From: Candidatus Danuiimicrobium aquiferis
Lineage (GTDB): Bacteria > Omnitrophota > Omnitrophia > Omnitrophales > Danuiimicrobiaceae
DNA length: 49,407 nucleotides
Direction of reading: 5' to 3'
Assembly: GCA_001804285.1 (NCBI GenBank)
Contig: MHFR01000044.1
Coordinates: forward strand, 7,285-56,691
Shown here: positions 1-7,423 of the stretch, one piece after another
Numbering within the stretch: position 1 is the stretch's first letter
How the letters are laid out: each line of letters starts with the position of its first letter
Made by a program: the position numbers and the translations under genes
Notes under the pieces: generated by a model
Databases searched by the model: none
Told to the model about the DNA's origin: nothing
What the model saw: the letters and a program-made list of their open reading frames with translations, nothing else

Positions 1-36
1 GCGCAAAACTTTGGGTGTAACTTATTGCGCCCAAAG

Positions 37-75
37 CGCCTTTCTCGTCGATTCACAAAATCGATGAGAAAGGCG
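37..75. repeat. Imperfect hairpin upstream of the DUF362 gene
   Basis: About 17 nt on each side of a short A-rich loop pair almost perfectly (CGCCTTTCTC... with ...GAGAAAGGCG). A smaller nested pairing (GCGCAA/TTGCGC) lies just 5' of it. No T-run follows, so it is not a textbook terminator for an upstream gene; it may be a leader structure or a REP-like palindrome. Confidence 0.5.
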
Positions 76-112
76 GGTTAGTGACAGAGAAATCAAGAGG
101 TAAAAAAGCAAA

Positions 113-1192
113 ATGAAAAGTAAAGTTTATTTCATTAAAGTTGTGCAAACGGATGAAGTGCCAAGGGTCCAGGCAAAGCTTGCGCGCTTGCTTCGGGAAA
201 GCAAGGTTCTGGATTGGATTTCCGAAAAAGATATCGCGGTTATTAAGATGCATTTTGGCGAGGAAAGAAATGTAGGGCATGTCCTGCCTGAATATGTGAA
301 GGTGATTTCTGATTGGGTTTCGAATAAAAAAGCAATACCGATTCTTTCCGATACCAATACGCTTTATCGGGGGCGCAGAACGAATTCAAAAGATCATTCG
401 TTGCTCGCCTGTGAACATGGTTTTGCGCCGGTCCGCACCGGCGCTCGAGTTGTGATTCCGGATGACACAAAAAAAGAAAATTGCGCGGAAGTTCCGATCA
501 ATCAAAAATTTATTAAAGTTGCGAAAATAGTCAAACTTTTTTTGGAAGCCGATGCGTTGATTGATGTTGCTCATTTCAAGGGGCATCTCATGACGGGGTT
601 TGGCGGTGTTTTGAAAAATATTGGCATGGGGTGCGCGACGCGGGAAGGAAAGCTGGCGCAGCACTCGGATATTTCTCCGGTGGTTGACGGGGAGAATTGT
701 ATCGGATGCGGAGCGTGTGAAGCCGTTTGCCCTGTGAGTGCCATTTCTTTAAATAAAAATAACGGGAAGGCGAATGTGGATGGGAAGCTTTGTATCGGTT
801 GCGCGAGTTGCATTGCCGCTTGCGATTATCAAGCCATGGTGGTGAATTGGGCTGCGGGTGGCGATACGATTCAGGAAAAAATGATCGAATATACCAAAGC
901 TGTTTTAGATTCCCGGAAGGGAAAAACTGCTTATATTAATTTTGCCATTAAAATTACGAAAGAATGCGATTGCCTTGCCAAGGATGACCCGCGGATTTCG
1001 CCGGATATCGGAATTTTTGCCTCGCTTGATCCTGTCAGCCTCGATTCCGCTTGCCGGGACGCGGTCATTGCGGAGTGCGGAAGAGATATTTTCAAAGAAT
1101 TACATCCTGAACGGGACGGAAACAAGCAGCTTCAATATGCTGCGAAGCTTGGTTTGGGAAATCTTGAATATGAATTAATTGAAGTCAAATGA
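113..1192 (+). CDS. DUF362 domain protein with two [4Fe-4S] ferredoxin clusters
   Basis: A 359-residue iron-sulfur protein. Residues 1-190 resemble the DUF362 domain (I see IKMHFGEERN and HFKGHLMTGFGGVLKN). Two ferredoxin motifs follow: Cys196/199/202/206, ending in the usual CP, and Cys227/230/233/237, where Asp replaces the usual Pro after the last Cys. Such proteins are thought to carry electrons in the cytoplasm, but the DUF362 partner is not established. The ATG is preceded by AAGAGGT about 12 nt upstream, which supports this start. There is no signal peptide. It is the first gene of the window and no partner gene adjoins it. Confidence 0.85.
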   Translation: MKSKVYFIKVVQTDEVPRVQAKLARLLRESKVLDWISEKDIAVIKMHFGEERNVGHVLPEYVKVISDWVSNKKAIPILSDTNTLYRGRRTNSKDHSLLACEHGFAPVRTGARVVIPDDTKKENCAEVPINQKFIKVAKIVKLFLEADALIDVAHFKGHLMTGFGGVLKNIGMGCATREGKLAQHSDISPVVDGENCIGCGACEAVCPVSAISLNKNNGKANVDGKLCIGCASCIAACDYQAMVVNWAAGGDTIQEKMIEYTKAVLDSRKGKTAYINFAIKITKECDCLAKDDPRISPDIGIFASLDPVSLDSACRDAVIAECGRDIFKELHPERDGNKQLQYAAKLGLGNLEYELIEVK

Positions 1193-1231
1193 GCACTCGA
1201 TCTTATGGAACGTAAGTCGATGTGCGAATTT

Positions 1232-1275
1232 TCCGCCAAACAACGCGGCCGGATCCGCCAACGATTTGTGGCGGA
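1232..1275. repeat. Degenerate copy of the 42-nt double-hairpin element
   Basis: TCCGCCA...CGG followed by ATCCGCCA...TGGCGGA, 44 nt long, matches the layout of the better copies at 48618, 49059 and 49140. A second 9-bp hairpin (AGATCCCCG/CGGGGATCT) follows at once and ends just before the Shine-Dalgarno sequence of the next gene. Confidence 0.6.
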
Positions 1276-1323
1276 GATCCCCGCATTTTTAGACGGGGAT
1301 CTATGAAGTCAAGGAGGTTTGAC

Positions 1324-2223
1324 ATGATGAAAAAAACAGGTATTTTTTGTTTATGGATGATTTTTATCGGCGCGGCTTTTGTTTCGCTCGGATTGGGTAA
1401 AGCGAAGCAAACACAAAATGAACAGTCCGGGATAGATGTAGCGCGGCTCAATATTACTCATGTTGGCGCAAGCAGCGTGAATGGCGACCGGACATTGGGA
1501 GATCCCTTCTACGGGCTGCAGAATTTATTTGATAGTGGGAAAGACAAGGATTATTCCAGCTGGGTGACGGATCCTGCGGCAGAACATTGGATTACATTTG
1601 TATTCGATGAACCGGTAGAGGTGTCCACTGTTGTGCTTGAGGCGAGCGGAGATAATCGTCCTAAAGATTTTTCGCTGGAAGTGGTTTCCTTTTCGGTTGA
1701 TTCGGAGCAAACGCCTGAATATTTTAAATCCATTCCGGTGAGTGGTTCGGTTACAACCTATCAGTTCAAAAAACCGGTTAAAAATATCGGTCAGTTAACC
1801 ATCAAATTCCCGGGGCCGAACATGATCGAAATTTCAGAAATTCGGATTTTAGGAAAAGTTTTGTCTGACATAAAAGTTGTCGAGCAGAAACCCGCTTTGG
1901 GACTTCTGAAGGCAGCAGAATCCCGGGACACGATCACCTATGTTCGAATCAAAAATGTATCAACGCATGATTACGATCTTCTGCTTGTCGGGGAAGAATT
2001 TTTCGGAATGTTAAAAGCCGGCCAGGCAACCGATTATAGGAAGTTTGATCAGGCATATAGTTACAATTCCGTGAAACTTGCGATTGACGATCAGGTGTTA
2101 AAATTAACGCCCGATGACTATGTCGGCGAAAAACCGCTGGGGCGCGGATTTTTTTCTTATTTGATCGGTGTCGAGGATTTAGCAAATAAGAAATTATCAA
2201 TCAAAGCCATTCAGGATAAATGA
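1324..2223 (+). CDS. Secreted protein with F5/8 type C (discoidin)-like domain
   Basis: The 299-residue product starts with a clear signal peptide (MMKKTGIFCLWMIFIGAAF..., probable cleavage near GLGKA-K). A beta-rich domain over roughly residues 45-185 resembles the galactose-binding/discoidin fold: DPFYGLQNLFDSG, a SSWVTDP segment, an ITFVFDEPVEVSTVVLE strand and a closing IEISEIRILGK strand. The C-terminal 110 residues are unrecognised. The start is set by AAGGAGG 7 nt upstream of ATGATG. A longer in-frame reading from 1222 passes through a palindromic repeat and has no ribosome site, so I reject it. Likely exported and sugar- or surface-binding; the ligand is unknown. Confidence 0.7.
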   Translation: MMKKTGIFCLWMIFIGAAFVSLGLGKAKQTQNEQSGIDVARLNITHVGASSVNGDRTLGDPFYGLQNLFDSGKDKDYSSWVTDPAAEHWITFVFDEPVEVSTVVLEASGDNRPKDFSLEVVSFSVDSEQTPEYFKSIPVSGSVTTYQFKKPVKNIGQLTIKFPGPNMIEISEIRILGKVLSDIKVVEQKPALGLLKAAESRDTITYVRIKNVSTHDYDLLLVGEEFFGMLKAGQATDYRKFDQAYSYNSVKLAIDDQVLKLTPDDYVGEKPLGRGFFSYLIGVEDLANKKLSIKAIQDK

Positions 2224-2251
2224 GGAGTTGGGTTCTATTTTGCGGAAAAGT

Positions 2252-2303
2252 TTGACAAGCGCGTTCCCATTTTATAGACATCGCAACGGTTTGCGACTAT
2301 AAT
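2252..2303 (+). promoter_or_regulatory. Probable sigma70 promoter with internal operator-like palindrome
   Basis: TAGACA (2275-2280), a 17-nt spacer and TATAAT (2298-2303) form a strong promoter; a consensus TTGACA also sits at 2252. The spacer is itself an inverted repeat, TCGCAA-CGGT-TTGCGA, well placed for a repressor. It would drive the aldolase gene at 2546 with a leader of roughly 235 nt made almost wholly of palindromes. Confidence 0.6.
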
Positions 2304-2318
2304 ACGCGCCACTAAAAC

Positions 2319-2521
2319 GGAGCCATGCTCGAATGGCGCTGACTTAAGAAAAATACAGCATTTTTTCTGGATTCCCGCTTTCGCGGGAATGACAAGGAAA
2401 GTGATGGAAGATATCTTGTCCAATAAAGTTACATTATATGTCATCCCCGCGAAAGCGGGGATCCAGCGGTAGGAATTAACTGAAAAAGTTGTTAAGTCAG
2501 TGTCATTCGAGCTATGCTCCA
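2319..2521. repeat. MITE-like long palindrome
   Basis: About 203 nt. The outer 29 nt at each end are inverted copies (24 of 29 positions match by eye: GGAGCCATGCTCGAATGG... against ...CATTCGAGCTATGCTCC). Inside are two inverted hairpins of the common ATTCCCGC..GCGGGAAT / TCCCCGCGAAAGCGGGGA type (2368-2394 and 2441-2466). No transposase is encoded. Confidence 0.65.
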
Positions 2522-2545
2522 AATTCCATTGGAAAGGACACTTTC

Positions 2546-3508
2546 ATGTACCGAGAAAAAATTAAAGTTCTGGATTGTACGATCCGGGACGGCGGCTTAA
2601 TCAATGACCATGATTTCACGTTTGAATTCGTCCGGAATGTGTACCGGGCACTTTCGGAAGCCGGTGTTGATTATATGGAAATCGGTTACCGGAATTCGAA
2701 AAAAATGTTCCCGGACGATAAATTCGGCCCTTGGAAATTCTGTGATGACGATATCGTTAACCGGGTGATCGAAGGGATCGAATCCAAGACCAAAATTTCC
2801 GTGATGGCGGATGTCGGGCGGGTGGATATGGACGATGTGAAGCCGAAGAAGGAAAGCCCGATATCGATGGTGAGGGTCGCGACCTATATTAAAGAAGTCG
2901 ACAAAGCGATTGCGATGGTAAACGAGTTTTCTGAAAAAGGATACGAAACCACCGTCAATATCATGGCGATATCGAAAGCGCTGGACGTCGAACTCAACGA
3001 GGCGCTGCATCAGCTGGAAGAGGAATGCAAAGCGAATGTGATTTATATTGTGGACAGCTTTGGCGCGCTCTACCAGGAAACGATCGAATATTTGGTGAAG
3101 AAAGCGAAAAAGATCATCAAGACAAAAGAAATCGGCATTCACAATCACAATAATCAACAGCTTGCGTTTTCGAACACCATCGAAGCGATTATTCACGGCG
3201 CGAATTATCTCGATGCGACTGTTTACGGAATCGGTCGCGGTGCGGGGAATTGCCCGATTGAGTTATTGCTCGGATTTCTTAAGAATCCGAAATTTGATAT
3301 TCGTCCGATTTTGGATGTAATTCAAAAAGAATTTCTGCCGCTTCAAAAGAAAATCGAATGGGGCTATATCATTCCGTATGCGATTACGGGAATGTTTGAC
3401 GAGCATCCGCGAACTGCGATTGCCGTTCGAGGCTCCGACAAAAAGGACCACTACCGTGAGTTTTACGACAGTATCGCGACCAGCCAGGATGGGTTGAGCG
3501 ATGTGTAA
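2546..3508 (+). CDS. DRE-TIM metallolyase (HMG-CoA lyase/homocitrate synthase-like aldolase)
   Basis: A 320-residue TIM-barrel aldolase of the HMGL-like family. The N-terminal LDCTIRDGG signature supplies the metal-binding Asp and the catalytic Arg. IGIHNHNN near residue 205 supplies the paired metal-ligand His, and GIGRGAGNCPIELLL matches the conserved C-terminal loop. Best resemblance is to the catalytic domain of 4-hydroxy-2-oxovalerate aldolase-like proteins; the actual substrate cannot be told. The start at 2546 has GGAAAGGA 7 nt upstream. A longer reading from 2489 would enter the upstream palindrome and is less likely. A KDPG aldolase follows after 29 nt, which suggests a sugar- or keto-acid context. 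Confidence 0.8.
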   Translation: MYREKIKVLDCTIRDGGLINDHDFTFEFVRNVYRALSEAGVDYMEIGYRNSKKMFPDDKFGPWKFCDDDIVNRVIEGIESKTKISVMADVGRVDMDDVKPKKESPISMVRVATYIKEVDKAIAMVNEFSEKGYETTVNIMAISKALDVELNEALHQLEEECKANVIYIVDSFGALYQETIEYLVKKAKKIIKTKEIGIHNHNNQQLAFSNTIEAIIHGANYLDATVYGIGRGAGNCPIELLLGFLKNPKFDIRPILDVIQKEFLPLQKKIEWGYIIPYAITGMFDEHPRTAIAVRGSDKKDHYREFYDSIATSQDGLSDV

Positions 3509-3537
3509 AATTCAAAAGTAAAAAGGCAAAAGCGAGA

Positions 3538-4230
3538 ATGGGAAAAAGGGGACAGGCCTCTGGTTCAGATTGTTCGAGAGCCCTGTCCCCTTTTTCTTCC
3601 AAATTCAAAAAACTTCCGCTCCTCGGAATCCTGCGCGGCATCAAGCCGGGCGAGCTTGAACCGCTCACAGCGACGATCATCGAATCCGGCCTCCAGACCA
3701 TTGAAATCACCATGAATACCTCAGGTGCTTCCGGGCTTCTTAAAAAAACAGTGCAGCTTGCCGGAAAAAAATTGATGATTGGGGCTGGCACAGTTCTCAC
3801 CCTGGATGAATTAAAATTGGCGATCGATTCAGGCGCGACATTTATTGTGATGCCCGTGTTGGTTGAAAACGTTGTGAAATATTGTGTGAAAAAGAAAACC
3901 CCGGTTTTTCCCGGAGCCTTTACGCCGTTTGAAATTTATAAGGCCTGGCAGGCCGGAGCGACCATGGTGAAAGTGTTCCCCGCCCAATCCGCCGGCGGGC
4001 CCGATTATTTTAAGGAAGTGAAAGGGCCGTTTAATCATATTGAACTTCTTGCTTGCGGCGGAATTACGCCTGACAATTTATCTTCCTATTTCGAGAACGG
4101 TGCCAGTGCGATTGCGTTTGGCGGGAGTGTGTTCCGGAAAGATTGGCTTCGCGAAAAGAATTTTAAGAAAAGTGGTGAAGCGATTAAGGAATTAATTGAT
4201 GCATATCGAAATATCGCAGCAAAAAAATAG
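3538..4230 (+). CDS. eda: KDPG/KHG aldolase (2-dehydro-3-deoxy-phosphogluconate aldolase)
   Basis: Cleaves 2-keto-3-deoxy-6-phosphogluconate to pyruvate and glyceraldehyde-3-phosphate (Entner-Doudoroff or uronate breakdown). Class I features are visible: Glu56 in TIEITMN, the GAGTVLT loop, PGAFTPFE, and Schiff-base Lys145 in MVKVFPAQ, then GGITPDN. The domain proper starts at residue 23 (KLPLLGILRG). Residues 2-19 come from a GGGGACAG palindrome lying between the only ATG and the domain. There is no good Shine-Dalgarno sequence and no other start codon nearer the domain, so the element appears to have replaced the native 5' end. The 3' end is 61 nt upstream of the next gene's preferred start. 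Confidence 0.85.
   Translation: MGKRGQASGSDCSRALSPFSSKFKKLPLLGILRGIKPGELEPLTATIIESGLQTIEITMNTSGASGLLKKTVQLAGKKLMIGAGTVLTLDELKLAIDSGATFIVMPVLVENVVKYCVKKKTPVFPGAFTPFEIYKAWQAGATMVKVFPAQSAGGPDYFKEVKGPFNHIELLACGGITPDNLSSYFENGASAIAFGGSVFRKDWLREKNFKKSGEAIKELIDAYRNIAAKK
3543..3595. repeat. GGGGACAG palindrome inside the KDPG aldolase N-terminus
   Basis: AAAAAGGGGACAGG ... CCTGTCCCCTTTTT hairpin with a 20-30 nt centre, read in frame as the first residues of the aldolase. Same family as the copies at 4230, 4273, 7527, 31773 and 38386. Confidence 0.85.
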
Positions 4231-4272
4231 GGGACAGGTCTCTGCCTCAGACTATCCGAGAGACCTGTCCCC
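4230..4272. repeat. GGGGACAG palindrome, copy 2
   Basis: GGGGACAGGTCTCT...AGAGACCTGTCCCC stem, immediately followed by another copy of the same family. It overlaps the aldolase stop codon. Confidence 0.85.
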
Positions 4273-4331
4273 AAAAAAAGGGGACAGGCATATGGCTAAA
4301 GAGCGGACGATTGCCTGTCCCCTTTTTTTTA
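4273..4331. repeat. GGGGACAG palindrome, copy 3, encoding part of a signal peptide
   Basis: AAAAAAAGGGGACAGGCA...TGCCTGTCCCC followed by a T-run. The start codon of the next gene is in its loop, and its right arm and T-run encode part of that gene's lipoprotein signal peptide. Confidence 0.85.
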
Positions 4332-5149
4332 TATTAATCGCTTTTTTGCTTAACGGCTGCTCAACGACTGATCCCTATATCGGGCAAGGGCCGCACCCGC
4401 AAGTTCAAAGAGGCCGTTCGATTCCTCCTCTTGATATCACCGCATCTTGTTTGGCATTTCTATCGAAACTTGTGCTTTGGAATGGAAAATTTGCGAATCA
4501 CAAAATTTCAAAAGAATCTGAAGCGGAACTTGTTCAATTTATCGATGAGAGAAATACACAGGGCTATCCCGCTTTCAAAGAAGCGGTTTTTCGTTTAAAC
4601 GAATATGCTCCGATGGGCGATTTGAAGGCATTATTTAAAAATCATCAGGTGGCTTGGCCATACAAGGTTCTTTTTGGCTTTACGACAACCATCATTTACG
4701 ACGTGTTACTTCCCGGCCGGATTTTTCCGTGGGGTGATTATTATAATCCTTTTACAAATACGGCTCATATTTACTCCGGTGAATCAGTCATTGGAATGCA
4801 TGAAGCGGGACACGCATATGATTTTGCAAGAGTCCGCCATAAAGGAACCTATGTTTTCATCGGAATGCTCAATTTTGCCAACCTGGGGCAGGAAATGGCG
4901 GCAACCGACACGGTTATTAATTATGCGATTCAAATCCGAAACCGCGATTTGGAATACCGGGCTTATAAAGTATTGTATCCGGCTTACGGAACCTATGTGG
5001 GCAGTTATGTGCCGTTGCCGTTTAATTCTGTGATCGGCGCGATTGGTGGCCACATTGCAGCACATTTTAAGGTCAAAAAACGGAAAAAGGTTTACGCAGA
5101 AATGGATGCGGTGCAAAAAAGGAGTTCTAATGCCGATTTATTTGTATGA
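4292..5149 (+). CDS. Putative lipoprotein with HEAGH metallopeptidase-like motif
   Basis: A 285-residue protein with a short lipoprotein signal ending in LLNGC (Cys23), so the mature protein is probably membrane-anchored. His170-Glu171-x-x-His174 (MHEAGHAYDF) is a zinc-protease type motif, and Glu201 in GQEMAATD is a possible third ligand. No known peptidase family is certain. The ATG at 4292 lies inside a palindromic repeat, and residues about 2-12 are repeat-derived; the reading frame is also open back to 4196 inside the aldolase gene. The next gene overlaps its 3' end by 20 nt, so translation is probably coupled. It is the only candidate endopeptidase seen near the giant protein gene. Confidence 0.65.
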   Translation: MAKERTIACPLFFILIAFLLNGCSTTDPYIGQGPHPQVQRGRSIPPLDITASCLAFLSKLVLWNGKFANHKISKESEAELVQFIDERNTQGYPAFKEAVFRLNEYAPMGDLKALFKNHQVAWPYKVLFGFTTTIIYDVLLPGRIFPWGDYYNPFTNTAHIYSGESVIGMHEAGHAYDFARVRHKGTYVFIGMLNFANLGQEMAATDTVINYAIQIRNRDLEYRAYKVLYPAYGTYVGSYVPLPFNSVIGAIGGHIAAHFKVKKRKKVYAEMDAVQKRSSNADLFV

Positions 5150-5378
5150 ATGTGAATCTTGCGGAAGAGAGTTTGAAGCTTTGATCAGGAAAAAATCAGA
5201 CTTGGTCAGGTTGAAATGTCCGGCGTGTGAGCATAAAGGGTTGAAGAAAATCATGAGTTCAGTCAGTTTCAATCAGAATCGTTTTGATAAAATGTGGCGC
5301 AAAACAGAACCGGAGCGCAAGAAATTGATGAAAACGCCGCTTGGAAGAAAAGTTTCGCCGAAAGCATTTGGACGATGA
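5130..5378 (+). CDS. FmdB-type zinc ribbon protein
   Basis: A small 82-residue protein starting MPIYLYECESCGREFEA. Cys pairs CxxC (residues 8 and 11) and CPAC (residues 30 and 33) form the zinc ribbon typical of the FmdB/CxxC_CxxC_SSSS family; the tail is basic. The function of this family is not settled (regulatory roles have been proposed). AAAAGGAG lies 6 nt before the ATG, inside the end of the preceding gene, with which it overlaps. Confidence 0.85.
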   Translation: MPIYLYECESCGREFEALIRKKSDLVRLKCPACEHKGLKKIMSSVSFNQNRFDKMWRKTEPERKKLMKTPLGRKVSPKAFGR

Positions 5379-5429
5379 TGGATATTTTACAGGCGTTTGG
5401 CGGAAAATTATCAACGGTAAAATCATAAT

Positions 5430-5540
5430 GGCCAAATCCCGATGACGCAAGGAAATTCCAAGTACCAATTTCCAAATGTTTTGAATTTAAATTTTTTTGG
5501 GAATTCCTCGGTCATTGGGATTTGAGCATTGGGTTTTGTT
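5430..5540. repeat. CCAATGACC/GGTCATTGGG-type repeat
   Basis: AATTCCAAGTACCAATTTCC ... GGAATTCC, then GGTCATTGGGATTTGAGCATTGGG. The same family appears at 40735-40875. It fills the gap before the CoA-disulfide reductase gene. Confidence 0.55.
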
Positions 5541-5562
5541 AAATAAAGAAGGAATTATCCCT

Positions 5563-7200
5563 ATGCGTATTTTAATTGTCGGCGGAGTGGCAGGCGGGGC
5601 GTCCTGTGCGGCGCGCGTACGGCGGCTTTCAGAAGATGCGGAAATTGTGATTTTCGAGCGAGGCCCTTATGTTTCTTTCGCAAATTGCGGGCTTCCGTAT
5701 TATGTCGGCGGCGAAATTCCGGAAGAAGGAAAGTTATTGGTTGCAAGTCCGGCGTTATTTAAAAAGCGTATGAATATTGAGGTTCGGCTCAAACAAGAAG
5801 TCGTCCGGATTGATCGTGCGAAATCGGAAATCGAAGTCAAAGATCTGGAAACGGGAAACAGCCTTCACGAACGGTACGACGCGTTAGTCCTTTCTCCGGG
5901 TGCGATTCCGATCCGCTCACCGCTTCCCGGAATCGATCTCGCAGGGATTTTTACGCTCAGAACGATTCCGGATGCCCGCGAAATTAAATTATGGATTCAA
6001 CAAAGGAAAGCAAAACGCGCGGTGATTGTCGGAGGCGGATTTATCGGCCTCGAAATGGCTGAGAATTTGACGGCGCTTGGCCTTAAAGTTTCGATCATTG
6101 AAATGCAGAATCAAGTCCTTCCGCCGTTTGATCCCGAAATGGTTTCAGGAATTCAAGGGCATTTAAAAGAAAAGGGCGTTGATGTATATTTAAAAGAAGC
6201 AGTTGCCGGTTTTGAAGAGAAGTCCTCCGGGGGGGCGATCCGGGTTTTGACGAAATCCGGAGTGAAGATGGAAACCGATTTGGTTCTTTTATCAATCGGG
6301 CTTCGGCCGGATGTGAAGCTCGCCCAAGAGGCAGGGCTGATGATCGGAAAACGCGGCGGGATAGAAGTGGATCAGCAAATGAGAACAAGCGATCTCAAAA
6401 TTTGGGCGGTCGGAGATGCGGTTGAAGTTGAGGATATCGTCACAAAAGAAAAAACGTTGCTTGCGCTTGCCGGCCCCGCGAATCGGCAGGGAAGGATTGC
6501 CGCTGATGCGATTTTGGGGCGAGCTTCAAAATTCAGAGGAGTTCAGGGGACGGCCATTTGCAAGGTGTTTGATCTAACGGCTGCTTGCACGGGCGCTAAC
6601 GAAAAGACACTCATGCGTTTGTCAAAACCGTATGAAAAAGTTTATCTCCATCCTTTTCAGCACGCCAGTTATTATCCGGGTGCCTCTCAGATGAATTTCA
6701 AAATAATTTTTGATCCGGCGGACGGAACAATTCTGGGAGCGCAATGCATCGGTGCGGAAGGTGTTGATAAGCGAATGGATGTGATAGCGATGGCGATTCA
6801 AAAACACGCAACGATTTTTGATTTGGAGGAAGCAGAATTTTGTTACTCGCCGCAATTCGGAGCGGCAAAAGACCCCGTAAATTTTTCGGGGATGATTGCG
6901 GCAAATGCAATTCGCGGTGATTGTCCGGTTGCCCATTGGGAAAATGTGAAGCCGGCGGAAACGGTGATGATCGATGTCCGAACACCGGAGGAATATCTGA
7001 AGCGGCACGTTCCGGGGGCGAAGAATATTCCGGTTGATGAATTGCGGAAGCGCCTTTCCGAGATTCCAAAAGATAAAGAAATCTTAGTTTATTGCGGAGT
7101 TGGCTTGCGCGGCTATTATGCTGCCCGGATTTTACTGCAAAATGGGTTTACCGCTAAAAATCTATCCGGCGGAATTAAGACCTACCTCAACCGCCAATAA
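5563..7200 (+). CDS. CoA-disulfide reductase / NADH oxidase-like flavoenzyme fused to rhodanese
   Basis: A 545-residue pyridine nucleotide-disulfide oxidoreductase. FAD-binding GGVAGGASCAARVRR lies at the N-terminus, the single redox Cys42 in SFANCGLPYYVGG, an NAD-binding VIVGGGFIGLEMAENL near residue 150, and the AVGDAVEV FAD motif near 280. A C-terminal rhodanese domain starts near residue 465 (MIDVRTPEEY) with active Cys511 in VYCGVGLRGY. This is the CoADR-RHD layout known for CoA persulfide/polysulfide reduction in the cytoplasm. The start at 5563 has AGAAGGAA upstream; a longer reading from 5497 would begin in a repeat. It stands alone as a transcription unit. Confidence 0.9.
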   Translation: MRILIVGGVAGGASCAARVRRLSEDAEIVIFERGPYVSFANCGLPYYVGGEIPEEGKLLVASPALFKKRMNIEVRLKQEVVRIDRAKSEIEVKDLETGNSLHERYDALVLSPGAIPIRSPLPGIDLAGIFTLRTIPDAREIKLWIQQRKAKRAVIVGGGFIGLEMAENLTALGLKVSIIEMQNQVLPPFDPEMVSGIQGHLKEKGVDVYLKEAVAGFEEKSSGGAIRVLTKSGVKMETDLVLLSIGLRPDVKLAQEAGLMIGKRGGIEVDQQMRTSDLKIWAVGDAVEVEDIVTKEKTLLALAGPANRQGRIAADAILGRASKFRGVQGTAICKVFDLTAACTGANEKTLMRLSKPYEKVYLHPFQHASYYPGASQMNFKIIFDPADGTILGAQCIGAEGVDKRMDVIAMAIQKHATIFDLEEAEFCYSPQFGAAKDPVNFSGMIAANAIRGDCPVAHWENVKPAETVMIDVRTPEEYLKRHVPGAKNIPVDELRKRLSEIPKDKEILVYCGVGLRGYYAARILLQNGFTAKNLSGGIKTYLNRQ

Positions 7201-7326
7201 AAATAAGACATGGCGCTAAATAATGGCATAATGTGACAAAAGTGTGTTATTAGCTTCTCGAATTACATCGTAAGCCATTGAACCATATTAACTTAAGACA
7301 TGACTAATACATTTTAAAAGACTTAT

Positions 7327-7355
7327 TTGCAATATTTAAAAAGACCGTGTATACT
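7327..7355 (+). promoter_or_regulatory. Sigma70-type promoter of the giant gene
   Basis: TTGCAA (7327-7332), exactly 17 nt, then TATACT (7350-7355). The leader of about 60 nt contains CTGCA/TGCAG pairing but no Shine-Dalgarno sequence at a useful distance from the ATG at 7424; the nearest purine run (GGGAAAGGA) is over 40 nt away. Confidence 0.7.
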
Positions 7356-7423
7356 TCTCCTTATAAATCCTTAGGGAAAGGACCTCTGCATCCTCTGCAG
7401 GGCGGCGCGGTAATTAGTCAATA

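Noticed and set aside
2597-3196. 199-codon open frame on the minus strand
   Set aside because: It is antisense to the well-supported aldolase gene, has His/Phe/Arg-rich low-quality composition and no ribosome site.
3543-4331. GGGGACAG hairpins as rho-independent terminators
   Set aside because: They have A/T-flanked stems like terminators, but the same family lies inside open reading frames many times, so the shape reflects the repeat, not termination.
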